Shown: positions 1-9,481 of the stretch, one piece after another
Position numbering within the stretch: the stretch's first letter is position 1
Layout of the letters: every line of letters begins with the position of its first letter
Assembly: GCA_039105265.1 (NCBI GenBank)
Contig: JAPFFF010000006.1
Location: 2,108,001-2,172,000 of the forward strand
Length of the DNA stretch: 64,000 bases
Source of the DNA: Tritrichomonas musculus
Taxonomy: Eukaryota > Parabasalia > Tritrichomonadida > Tritrichomonadidae
Reading direction: 5' to 3'
Notes under the pieces: generated by a model
Told to the model about the DNA's origin: nothing
What the model saw: the letters and a program-made list of their open reading frames with translations, nothing else
Database searches by the model: none
Made by a program: the position numbers and the translations under genes

Positions 1-1
1 T

Positions 2-151
2 TTTATTGCTTCCCCCAAACATATAAGATATTTTGGTGCACGAACAATTAAAGAGCAATTATACCATTTTGCATTAGGTATAGCATCCCTATATGGAGAA
101 GGAGAAGAATTTGATGACATTAAAAAATCAACGAGAGTATTCAAAAATTGA
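2..151 (+). CDS. 3' end of an unidentified protein gene (partial)
   Basis: An open frame enters from the left edge and runs 49 codons to a TGA at 149-151. The peptide has mixed composition, with RYFGARTIKEQLYHFALGIA near its start and an acidic stretch (GEGEEFDD) before a basic end. This is unlike the low-complexity translations of the neighbouring AT-rich DNA. I do not recognise the family. It is probably the carboxyl end of a host gene transcribed into the window; a chance open frame of this length is possible. Confidence 0.45.
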   Translation, partial: FIASPKHIRYFGARTIKEQLYHFALGIASLYGEGEEFDDIKKSTRVFKN

Positions 152-3100
152 TTAAAATAATTCAAAAACAAACAAAAAATAAAACTCATAAATCTAATTA
201 ATAAAATAATAAAAATTCATTTAAATATATATTTAAGATATAATATTTAATTTTAATATTAAAATATGAAATATTATTTAAATAAAACCATATAATTAGT
301 ATATATATTAGTTTTAATCTTTTTATTAATGCGATAAGAAATTGTGGTTGGCATCATCGAAAATCTAAAAGTATTTATCACAAAATGCTCTATAATCAAA
401 ATCATTAATTGGATATCAACCAATGATTGATATACAAATTTGAGTATCAAATTTTTCATATTACAAAGAAAGTGTCCATACCATATTTCAATTTGCTTCT
501 ACTATGTTTGAATCTATTCTATATCATCAAAATGTTTTAAACACAAAATTTAATGTATATGGTCATGAAAAAATACAGTTTTTCATATATTATTAGTATA
601 CATAAATATATTAGCTTTTTTTTAACGTCAAAAAATTGAATTATTATTCAGTTATTTAATTTCAAAAATGATATAAAGCGAATGAAACAAATGATTTAGC
701 AGTATATTTGAAATTGGAAGAGATGAACACGACTTTTAAAAGTATTGAAAAAGTTTAGAAAAGCATTGAAAAAAGCCGAGTTAATTCTACTTCATCTCTG
801 CTAAAATGAAAATCTAGCATATGGTTTATAAGTGATTTAAGTTTTTTATTAATTGAATCTCTATGTAGTATATTTTTTTTATCATTTTGAAATAAAGATT
901 TAAATTATATTTTTATTAATTTATCAATAATTGTTAATAAAAATCAACTGCCATTTTAATATCGGAATTGTTTACAATAAAAAGTATAATCAAATTATTT
1001 ATCAAAAAAATTTTAATAATGACTTGCACTGCAAAATAACAAGAATGGTGATAAATAGAGTACATATCAATACTTACATAGGAATTAAGTTTAAATCGCT
1101 ATTTTGACGATTATAATTAATATCTAAAATTTTTCAATACTTTTTAATGATTCATTTTTTTAGTTTCAGTTTTTTTAATTGGTAGAATTACTAATAATTC
1201 AAATAATATAGACATTTATGTAGGAATTAATTATATTTACGCTAGTTTGCTTTTAGAAAATATTTGGGAAAGGTAATTACACTCTTTTTCAATCAATTTT
1301 TTTTCAGAGAAAAGTTGATGAATATGCGATTTTTTAATTTTTAATTTAGTGGGTTTCTTTATATACCTAAATATAAGCAAGAATACCTAAGCTTGAAAGA
1401 TAATATTAATGAATTGTTGAATTTGAGGAATCAAAAAGAATACAGGAATCAACGATGCTTCATTATATAAGAGATCATATATTACTATATATTTCTTATA
1501 TTATATATTTTAATCTATTCAATAACCAAAATTAAGGAATGACTATTTATATAAATAGATATTTATATTTTATGAATTATAAAAGAAAAAAAACTCGTTT
1601 TTCTTAATAATTATATTGTAAATCATTTCAATAACAAATATTTAACAATAATATTTAGTTTAATATGCATATTAAATTTTATTTAAATATATGGCTAGGA
1701 ATTATTAATATAGGAAATAAATACAAATATATGGTGAAAGTAAAATGGTTACAGGTCAATAATAATATCTCTTTCAAAATTGAGAGATTGCAATTGAGAA
1801 TTAAATTTTGAATAAGAGGAAAATATATATTTAAAATCTTTTTCCAGATGAAAAAAATAATATTTTCCAATAAAAATTAAAATGATATAATTATATGAAC
1901 TGTGTTTATATATAAAAAGAATATTAATGAGAAATTTGTATTTAATCTCTAAAATCCGAAAGATCTACTTAAAAATGATATTAATTGATCTAGTTCATAC
2001 TGATCAACCTCTTAATTAAGTATAAAAAATATAATTATTAAGAGATGAAAAATGAACATTAGAATATTATTAGACACCTTATATTTTTCATTTATTAATT
2101 AAAATAACTGATATATCAGAATTAATATACTTTTGCATTTTATTTAAATATATTTTAATTATCTGTTTGCTAAATATTTATTTGGATATTTTGATTTTTA
2201 TATTCCATTTTTTTCAATATATTGAATTTGTAAACTTCACAAATATAATAAATATAAATATCTTAGAAATATCTAAATAAAATCATAAAATATATTTTTA
2301 AATATTTATTATAAATATATACACAAATTAATAATTGAGAAAAATAAAAATTATCAAATAAAAGGGAGTATAGTTACCTTTTATTTGGCAAATTAACATA
2401 TTTAAAGGATAAATTAGGATATTAATACACTACATTAAAATGTAGATCTATATGATTTTTTTTTTTCCCCTTTTTGACTAATTTATTGATGAATAGATTC
2501 TTTTCAAATGAATAATTACATTTGAATTATTGATTCATTCTCTAAATTTTTATATTGGACCGATCAACTTTACTATTGTATCAATTATCTTATTTTATTT
2601 TCAATCATACACTTTGAAAAACTTATTCTTAAGAAAAAGAATTATAATAGATTTTGAAAAAAATAAAAATTTGGGGAATAATCCAAATCAAAGTGCTATG
2701 CTAAAATATACTTTATATGCGTTTATTTAATATAATAGAATGTTTTCGAGAAATTGAAAAAATTATATTTTTATGAGTAAAGTTCATCATTGAAATTTCA
2801 ATAATATCAAAATTTTGGCAAATGATTTATTAATCTATATTTTATTTAATAAATTGAAGTTATACCATTTTTTAAATAGGAATGCTGATAATTTATCTTT
2901 TTATAAATAATTCAATAACGTTATAGAAGATTTAAATTTGCCGATCAAAAAAGTGGCATTTTTGAATCCAGAATCTCTATTTTTTTTATATATGAAATGA
3001 AATATTTGCTATATATAAAAGAAAAAAACCGCGAAAAACTTTATTTGGATTTTTATTCAAAATTATATTAAAATTGATTAAAATAATTTGATTTTAAAGA

Positions 3101-3555
3101 TTTTGAACTTTTCAGTTAAGATTTTTATTGAAAAACAAAGATTTTATTTTCGTTATATAACCAAATAATTTTTAAAACCAAATAATTTGATTATATCTTT
3201 TTGTTTTCTATAAAATTATTTTATTAAGCAAAATAATATTTTATATGATTATATATAAATATTATAGATAGATATAAAAGATTTTTTATCCAGATCAGTT
3301 GGAATAATAATAATTTAACTATTTCTGAGTTTATATAAAAATAAATTAATTTTGAATTAAATTGGTATTTTAGCGTTGTCAATTAAATGAAAAGTATTTG
3401 ATAGTTTTTAATATAGATGGTTGAGATTTATCTTGCTTTATATCATTTATAATTCATGAAAAATTCATTTGAATTAGAGAAAAAAAATTGGGATTGTTTT
3501 TCTTTTTTGAATGATAAAAAATTTCGTTTTTAAAATTTTGTTAAGAAAAATAATC
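152..3555. other. Long AT-rich intergenic stretch with no supported gene
   Basis: About 3.4 kb of very AT-rich sequence. Short open frames occur, but they translate to Ile/Lys/Asn/Phe-rich low-complexity peptides, and at least one of them (2530) opens with TTG rather than ATG. I saw no terminal inverted repeats, tRNA or tandem array. Confidence 0.5.
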
Positions 3556-3573
3556 TCATTTTTACTTCATATT
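3556..3573 (+). promoter_or_regulatory. Initiator-like TCATTTT element that fixes the kinase start
   Basis: TCATTTT begins at 3556, followed by ACTTCATATT and the ATG at 3574. This matches the parabasalid initiator type known from Trichomonas vaginalis, a TCA-Y-T-W core a few bases before the start codon. It lies inside the frame that would open at an earlier ATG (3511), so it argues for the downstream ATG. Confidence 0.5.
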
Positions 3574-4878
3574 ATGCTCAGTCATTCTCCCTTTTTTAGA
3601 GATATTGATGAAACACCAGAAGTTGATGATGAATTTGATGACGATGATATGAAGAGTTATGAAAATGAGAATGAACAATTTGACGATTTCGAAGAAGATG
3701 AAAATGACGATGATAATCAATTTGATTACAGTCAGTTCGGCTTCAAAAAAAGTACAGATTTTTCTAAAACGCCAGATGAACAAGATTACCAATGGCTCTT
3801 ACAGTCAATTCATCAGCTTTGTATAGATTCAAATCAACCTGAAAAGTTTTCAGATATGCGTGACGAAATGATCAGTCGTGGACTTGTCCCTGAAATTTCC
3901 TCTTCACCACTTTTACCAAAAAAGAAAAAGAGGCCAGAATTAACACGTGTCGCCTCTCCCTTTTCACAATTTTACAACCCAATCGAAAATATAGGTGAAG
4001 GTGGATATGGAAAAGTTATGAAAATACAGAATTTAATTGATAAACAATATTATGCATTGAAAGTTGTTAAAGTGGAAAAAAACGAAGTAAAAATGGCGTT
4101 TGGCGAAGTTCAATGCCTAGCTCACATTCATTCTCCAAGAATTGTCAGATATTACAACGCTTGGATCGAAGGAAGTGAACAATCAGATCATTATAAATTT
4201 TACATTCAAATGGAATTTGTTGAAGGTCAATCTTTAGCCAATTTCTTAACAAATCATGCAGGAAAAATTGATATAAAAGAAATTCACCGTTTACTTTTTG
4301 AACTTGTTCTTGCATTAAATGATATTCATAGTGCAGGAGTTGTTCATCGTGATTTCAGACCATCAAATGTAATGGTTAGACTAGATGGATCAATTGTTGT
4401 TATAGATTTTGGAATTTCTTCAGCTAGAAGAATATTAGGTTCAAGTAAATCAAAATGCGGAAGACTCTCACCAATTGTACAAGTCCCAAAGAGAGTTGGA
4501 TCATTAAATATCCGGCCTTTTGATCAGAAAATGATTCAAGAAGCTGAAGAGCCTGAATCAACTGTTAAAAAAGTTGGAACTGCTATATATTCATCACCAC
4601 AACAATTAAATGGGCGCAAATCAACAATAGGTGATGATATATATAGCATGGGAATTATGATGTTTGAGATGCTTTCGCAATTCAAAACTCAGATGGAAAA
4701 AGCTAAAATGATTCAAAATCTTCGCAATTTCCAAGAGTTACCTATTGCCTTTAAACAATCTTATCCACAAGAATCCGAAATGATTCTAAAAATGGTCAGC
4801 AAAGAAAGAGAAAAGCGACCAAATACTGTAAATATCCTTCAATCGGATTTATTCCAGATGTGGATGAAAGAGCAATAA
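3574..4878 (+). CDS. PEK/GCN2-like (eIF2-alpha kinase type) protein kinase
   Basis: A 434-residue Ser/Thr kinase. Residues 10-50 are strongly acidic, then a linker, then a kinase domain from about 135 to the end: glycine loop near 140-147 (GEGGYG), lysine K163, catalytic D260, DFG at 278. RYYNAWIE after helix C is typical of eIF2-alpha kinases (GCN2, PERK), which phosphorylate initiation factor 2 under stress. Oddities: the catalytic loop reads HRDFRPSN instead of HRDLKPxN, the APE triplet reads SPQ, and the activation segment is very long, about 75 residues from DFG to GTAIYSSP. An in-frame ATG at 3511 would add 21 hydrophobic residues; I prefer 3574 because of the initiator-like motif. The stop overlaps TAAA, the trichomonad-type poly(A) signal. 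No HisRS-like or luminal sensor domain is present, so the stress input is unknown. Wee1-like kinase is the alternative. Confidence 0.85.
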   Translation: MLSHSPFFRDIDETPEVDDEFDDDDMKSYENENEQFDDFEEDENDDDNQFDYSQFGFKKSTDFSKTPDEQDYQWLLQSIHQLCIDSNQPEKFSDMRDEMISRGLVPEISSSPLLPKKKKRPELTRVASPFSQFYNPIENIGEGGYGKVMKIQNLIDKQYYALKVVKVEKNEVKMAFGEVQCLAHIHSPRIVRYYNAWIEGSEQSDHYKFYIQMEFVEGQSLANFLTNHAGKIDIKEIHRLLFELVLALNDIHSAGVVHRDFRPSNVMVRLDGSIVVIDFGISSARRILGSSKSKCGRLSPIVQVPKRVGSLNIRPFDQKMIQEAEEPESTVKKVGTAIYSSPQQLNGRKSTIGDDIYSMGIMMFEMLSQFKTQMEKAKMIQNLRNFQELPIAFKQSYPQESEMILKMVSKEREKRPNTVNILQSDLFQMWMKEQ

Positions 4879-5250
4879 AGCGGATTAGTTTTTTTTTTTT
4901 TTTAATTAAAAAAAAATCTTTCTTGTTATCTTTAATTCCAAAAATTTTCTAATTAAAATTATTCTCTATTTTTAATGGAACATATTATGTAAGCTTTTAA
5001 TGTTAGTTTAAAAATTATTATTCAATGATTATTTTATTAAATACAAAGGTAAAAAATATTTGAATTTTTCTAGAAGAACAATTAATATGATGAATATAAA
5101 ATTATTATCACATAATACCGCTTTATTGAAAAATAGTATAATAAAATTTTGTATATATTGGTCAACAAACAAGAAAAATTCTTCTAGAGAATTAGTAAAA
5201 TTCTGGTCGAGTGTATATAATTATTAAATTTTTGATTTTTTTGAAAAATA
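4879..5250. other. Convergent intergenic spacer
   Basis: A 372-bp spacer between two genes ending toward each other. It begins with a T-run/A-run palindrome around 4890-4918 and holds a 10-bp inverted pair (TCTAGAAGAA near 5068, its complement near 5180). No gene seen. Confidence 0.5.
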
Positions 5251-6474
5251 TTAGATTTTGCTAATTACCCTTTTTTGCTTCATTTTCTTATGATTTAAAT
5301 TACTAGAAACACCTGATGAGATGAATTGGTGCTTTGTTTTTAGTATGTTTTCAGAAAAAATTGATTTTGAAGTTTTAATTTTTTTGCTTTGAACTTCTTT
5401 TTTTTCGCAAAGGTGATTTAAAGCAGATTTGTTTTGATTTGGGCTTGCATACTCTTTTGAGGTATCCAAAAAAGTTGAATTTATTGATTCTTTTGAATTA
5501 CAGCGGACCATATTTTTTTCAGTTGTATTATCATGTGACGTTAACTGTGAATCAATGGAAACTTGTGATGCCACATTATTTTGATTATTAATTTTAGCAC
5601 TCATAACTAAACTTTGGCTAATGTCAGAAGAATCATTATTTTCATTAATATCTGATTCTTCAATCCAGGGATGCTGCATTGCTTCTTTACAAGTCATTCT
5701 TTTATGCGGATTTTTACGGAAAAGTCCTTTCATTAAGGATTTGGCATTAGGACTAATGTTAGATGAATATTCAACCTTTCCAAATAGTACTTTTGAAGCA
5801 AGTTCAGATACTGAATTTTTGCTATCAAATGGGAAAAAACCTGTAAAGCAGTAATAGAGAATCACACCAAGAGCCCACATATCTACAGCAGTAGTGCTTT
5901 CTTGTTTGATAAATATTTCTGGAGCTGCATATCTTAATGATCCTCTTGCTTCTTTCAATTCATCATGATCATCAATATAAGAGCTGAAACCAAAATCTAC
6001 TATTTTGGTATTGTCATCAACATCAATCATTATGTTATCTAATTTTAAATCACGATGAATAATATGAAGGTCATTGTGTAAATAGTTAACTGCACTCAAA
6101 AGCTGTATAAAGTATTTTCTAATATCGCTTTCTATTAAAGGGAATCCGTGCTTTCTCATTGAATTTGCTACATTAAAAAGCGTGTTTCCTTTAATATATT
6201 CCATCATAATAAAATAATGTTCATCATTTTCAAATATTTTGTAAAACAAAGCTATATTCTTATGATTAAGCTGCTTATGAATCTTTACTTCCTTTTTAAT
6301 CAAATTGTATGAACGTTCCGATTTATCAAAGGCATCTTTAGAAAAAACTTTAAGTGCAAAAAATTGGCCTGTTGAAATGCATTTTGCAAGCCAAACAATA
6401 GAAAATGTTCCTTTACCAATACGTTTTATCAAGTTAAACTCGTTGGAAAATGAAGATGTTTGATCAATTTGCAT
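5251..6474 (-). CDS. CAMK-like Ser/Thr protein kinase with Ser-rich tail
   Basis: A complete 407-residue kinase. The catalytic domain spans about residues 14-270: GKGTFS loop at 20-25, lysine K42, HRDLKLDN with catalytic D142, DFG at 160-162, GSLRYAAPE activation end, and DMWALGVILYY in subdomain IX. The pattern is that of the SNF1/AMPK-related CAMK branch, which is expanded in trichomonads. HPWIEESD closes the domain. Residues 275-407 are Ser/Asn/Lys-rich and basic at the end, with no recognised domain, and may be regulatory or phosphorylated. It converges on the PEK-like kinase gene. Substrate and partner cannot be read from the sequence. Confidence 0.9.
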   Translation of the reverse strand: MQIDQTSSFSNEFNLIKRIGKGTFSIVWLAKCISTGQFFALKVFSKDAFDKSERSYNLIKKEVKIHKQLNHKNIALFYKIFENDEHYFIMMEYIKGNTLFNVANSMRKHGFPLIESDIRKYFIQLLSAVNYLHNDLHIIHRDLKLDNIMIDVDDNTKIVDFGFSSYIDDHDELKEARGSLRYAAPEIFIKQESTTAVDMWALGVILYYCFTGFFPFDSKNSVSELASKVLFGKVEYSSNISPNAKSLMKGLFRKNPHKRMTCKEAMQHPWIEESDINENNDSSDISQSLVMSAKINNQNNVASQVSIDSQLTSHDNTTEKNMVRCNSKESINSTFLDTSKEYASPNQNKSALNHLCEKKEVQSKKIKTSKSIFSENILKTKHQFISSGVSSNLNHKKMKQKRVISKI

Positions 6475-7181
6475 GTGTTTTTAATAAAACTTTAATAAAA
6501 TTCAATACGTTGAAAAATTGAGACGTTTTTGAATATTGAAAAAATATTGAAATTTCTATCATTTTTTAAAACACAAATATTTTGATATTATCTAGAGAAT
6601 TAAATAAAATAAACATCAAAACATCAAAACAAAAATATATATAAAAATATTAACAAATAATAATTATATATAATTCAAGTATTAACACAAAAAACTTAAA
6701 AAAAACTTTGAAGATAAAAATATTTTTGAGGAATTCATGAATATAAAAATAGTTGAAAAAAGCATTTTTAAATGAAAATTCTCAATTAAAAAATATCAAA
6801 GCTTATTGTTATTTTTGTATTCATGGAGTTTATCAAAATTTTATATAATTCAGAATAAACGTTTAAGATAAATAGAAATGTGATTTGAAATATAAATTTT
6901 AAGAAAAATATAAAAAAACAAATATGAAATATGTCATATTATGACTTTAAAAAAAATATGAATTTTTTGGAGTTGAGCGTGCAGAGATGATAACTACGGA
7001 TAAATTTATGATAAATAACAAAAATAATACTTGTGCATTTGACTTTTAACAAATCATAAATAAAAACAGCATTTGAATGAATATTGGCATAAAAGCAATG
7101 ATGCACAAGTTTTCTTTCATTGATTATATTTTCACTGCTTTTAAATTATCAATATAAATTACGTCGCATAAAATAAACATA
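6475..7181. other. Intergenic spacer, AT-rich
   Basis: About 700 bp between two minus-strand genes. It should contain the promoter of the downstream CAMK-like kinase and the 3' end of the coiled-coil gene. I see no strong initiator near the kinase ATG and no other structure. Confidence 0.4.
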
Positions 7182-7685
7182 TCAAGCTTGGTCTGGAGCT
7201 ATATCTTGCAGATGCTTCTGCGTTTCTAAAATTTTTTCTCTAGAATTATTAAGCTCATCAAGAATTTTTGCATTTTGTTCTTCAAGATTATTATTTGTTT
7301 GATCAAGATTATTTTTAATAAGAGTAAGCCGTTCTATTTCTTGTTTTTTGGCTTCATACACAATAGCGCGTTTGACACGTTCAGGATCATGAGGTTCAAA
7401 TTCAAAGGCACTCATATTCAATTCGTAGGCGTTTTTTTTTGTAGCGTATAATTTATCGAGTTTATCCAAACGTTCTTTAAGGTGCTTTTCTTCAATAATT
7501 AATTTAAATTCTTTTCGAGCATTGGTTTCAACTGAGCTATAAGACATATTGTTAAGATGTTCTGCAGTTCCTTTAGGAAAACTTTGAAGCATTTTTTCTA
7601 AATTTTCTACACGAAGAGGTTTCAGCGTTTCGACAAGAAGTTTTTCAAAAACTTCATTAAGAAGTTCAATACGTGTTCTTTTCAT
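7182..7685 (-). CDS. Probable Nnf1/PMF1-like kinetochore (MIS12/MIND complex) subunit
   Basis: A 167-residue, mostly helical protein. The N-terminal pattern LLNEVFEKLLVETL, then a helix ending QSFP, then EFKLIIEEKHLKERLDKLDKL, resembles human PMF1 and yeast Nnf1 as I remember them (VF-x-K-AL-x-x-TL, CFP, EF-x-x-ILEERD-x-x-x-KL-x-ELD). Residues after about 110 form a long coiled coil. In other eukaryotes Nnf1 pairs with Mis12 and links the inner centromere to the Ndc80 complex at kinetochores. Length fits the family (about 200). The gene is divergent from a small plus-strand gene 171 bp away, so they may share a promoter. The call rests on remembered motif order; a generic coiled-coil protein is the alternative. 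Confidence 0.6.
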   Translation of the reverse strand: MKRTRIELLNEVFEKLLVETLKPLRVENLEKMLQSFPKGTAEHLNNMSYSSVETNARKEFKLIIEEKHLKERLDKLDKLYATKKNAYELNMSAFEFEPHDPERVKRAIVYEAKKQEIERLTLIKNNLDQTNNNLEEQNAKILDELNNSREKILETQKHLQDIAPDQA

Positions 7686-7856
7686 TTGTGACCGTTTATT
7701 ATTTTTTTCATCATAACAAACAAAATAATTTTATATATATATATTCTTAAATGTTTATAATTGATATTTTTTAAGTTCATAGCTTTAATAATAACTTTTT
7801 TAAATAAAAAACATAATGACGATATGAAAACCGTTTAATCCAATATTTGATTCTTC

Positions 7857-8201
7857 ATGAGTAATTTTGAAGGATTTGAATATAATCAAAGTAAAAAACT
7901 TGAGTATATTCCCCCAGTTAAATCAGCAGAAGATGAAAGGATCTCAAAGATTGACAATACTCTAGAAGAAGTAATTTATAATAATAAACATAAAAACAAA
8001 AGGCAAACAGAAGACCAGAGTGATGAATGGCATGGCGGCGATTATGATTATGATTATAGATTAAAAGATGATAGACGTGTTCATTATGTTACACTCCGTG
8101 TTCCGAGAAATGAAATTGAAAAGTTGTGTTCATCTCTCAATATTAACACAAAAGGCTATTTTGTTAAAATGGAAGCTGTTTTAACAAAACGCCATCATTA
8201 A
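7857..8201 (+). CDS. Small hydrophilic protein of unknown function
   Basis: A 114-residue frame with ATG at 7857 and TAA at 8199. The first 75 residues are polar and look disordered, with an acidic-aromatic DYDYDY run near 62-67. The last 45 residues (RRVHYVTLRVPRNEIEKL and following) look like a small folded module, perhaps a beta strand followed by a helix. Composition is clearly coding and unlike the flanking DNA. It is divergent from the Nnf1-like gene. I do not recognise a family and assign no function. Confidence 0.7.
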   Translation: MSNFEGFEYNQSKKLEYIPPVKSAEDERISKIDNTLEEVIYNNKHKNKRQTEDQSDEWHGGDYDYDYRLKDDRRVHYVTLRVPRNEIEKLCSSLNINTKGYFVKMEAVLTKRHH

Positions 8202-8688
8202 TGATCTCATTTTTATTTGTCAATTTAATAAAATAACTGTAAGAAAAAACTAAAAAATGAATTCCATCGATAAATACATAATATTTTGTTTTTTGCTAGT
8301 TCCTCCGTTATCCATAATGTGATATTTTTTCATTAACCATTTCCAAAAGTATTTGGTTTCTTATTTTTCTATATCTTTATTCATACAAATGCTAATACTC
8401 ATGTTACTGCTTGTTTTCTGCATATATACTACTTATTTATCAATTTATCTGAGATGAAATATGCTATTTTTTTTATTTTTTCAAAAAGTGCTGATTTTTT
8501 TACTTTATTTAATATTTTATAAATACATTTATTATAATTTTAGGAATGCAAGTTTGTATATCAATTTAAATATAAAGATATTAATATATTTACATTTGAA
8601 TAACTTTCAGGTAACAAATTTGAGAGTATTTAAGAAAACTATCTGAAAATTTCTGATAATCAACTTTTTAAGTTATCAATTTGATGGG
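8202..8688. other. Intergenic spacer upstream of the Rab gene
   Basis: 487 bp of AT-rich sequence holding the Rab promoter. TCAACTTTTTA at 8660-8670 and TCAATTT at 8676-8682 are weak initiator-like candidates close to the ATG at 8689. An out-of-frame ATG at 8684 is followed directly by a stop (ATG GGA TGA). Confidence 0.4.
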
Positions 8689-9285
8689 ATGATTCTTCAT
8701 CCAGAAAATGGTGAAGAATTAGAAAAGAAACTTGTTCTCTTAGGATCATCAACGGTTGGTAAAACATCAATTCTCAATCGTTTTATGCGAGATACATATT
8801 CTGAACAAACTGTTGCTACTGTTGGCACATCAATCAAAACAAAAACAGTTACTGTCAATAATTACAAAGTAAAACTTCAAATATGGGATACAGGAGGCCA
8901 TGAAAGATTTCGATCTCTAACCCCAATGTACTTTCACGACGCAGATGCTTGTATTATTGTTTATGACATAACTTCAAAGCAATCATTTGATGAAGTAAAA
9001 TATTGGTTAAAAGATCTTGATGAAAAAGGTCCGCAAGAAGTTCTAATAGCCCTTGCCGGAAATAAGTGTGATCTTGAAAGTCTCCGCAATGTTTTAACTG
9101 TTGATGGAAATGGATTTGCAGAAAAGAACAACATTCCAATATTTATGGAAACCTCTGCCCAATCTGGTGAAAATATTGCAGAACTATTTACTGTCATTGC
9201 CGCTGGCTTTGTTACAGAAACTCAAACTCAATTTCGCCACAAACTTGTATTAAAGCAAGAAGAGAAAGAAAAAAGTTGTTGCTAA
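8689..9285 (+). CDS. Rab-family small GTPase with GGHE in switch II
   Basis: A 198-residue Rab. The P-loop GSSTVGKTS is at 19-27, switch I threonine near T44, WDTGGHERF at 66-74, base-recognition NKCD at 125-128, SAQSG in place of the usual SAK, and it ends in Cys-Cys for double prenylation. YDITSKQSF and the di-cysteine tail place it in the Rab family, probably the Rab5/21/22-like branch, which regulates vesicle traffic on the cytosolic face of membranes. The canonical WDTAGQE is changed to WDTGGHE, so the catalytic glutamine is His71 and the preceding alanine is glycine. In known Rabs and Ras, changes at this glutamine slow GTP hydrolysis, so this protein may be GTP-locked or use an unusual GAP. 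The exact Rab subclass is not certain. Confidence 0.93.
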   Translation: MILHPENGEELEKKLVLLGSSTVGKTSILNRFMRDTYSEQTVATVGTSIKTKTVTVNNYKVKLQIWDTGGHERFRSLTPMYFHDADACIIVYDITSKQSFDEVKYWLKDLDEKGPQEVLIALAGNKCDLESLRNVLTVDGNGFAEKNNIPIFMETSAQSGENIAELFTVIAAGFVTETQTQFRHKLVLKQEEKEKSCC

Positions 9286-9481
9286 CATTTATATATTATA
9301 TTTGTGTTATTAATAATTTTATAAATATTGTTTTTTTTATATAAAATCCAATAATTATACAAAATTAAATTATATTTATTACAAAACAATATTAATATTG
9401 TAATTGAAAAAAAAAAAAAAAAATATTTTGAAAAATTACAAATCATTAATCTATTTCATATTCATGCTTGCTCCCCCTTTC

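Noticed and set aside
274-2730. Three short open frames (about 61-66 codons) in the first intergenic stretch
   Set aside because: Ile/Lys/Phe/Asn-rich translations typical of AT-rich non-coding DNA, with no initiator or family pattern; one of them opens with TTG.
8461-8646. A 61-codon frame just upstream of the Rab gene
   Set aside because: Phe/Leu/Ile/Tyr-rich translation of AT-rich promoter DNA; no sign of an intron joining it to the Rab gene.
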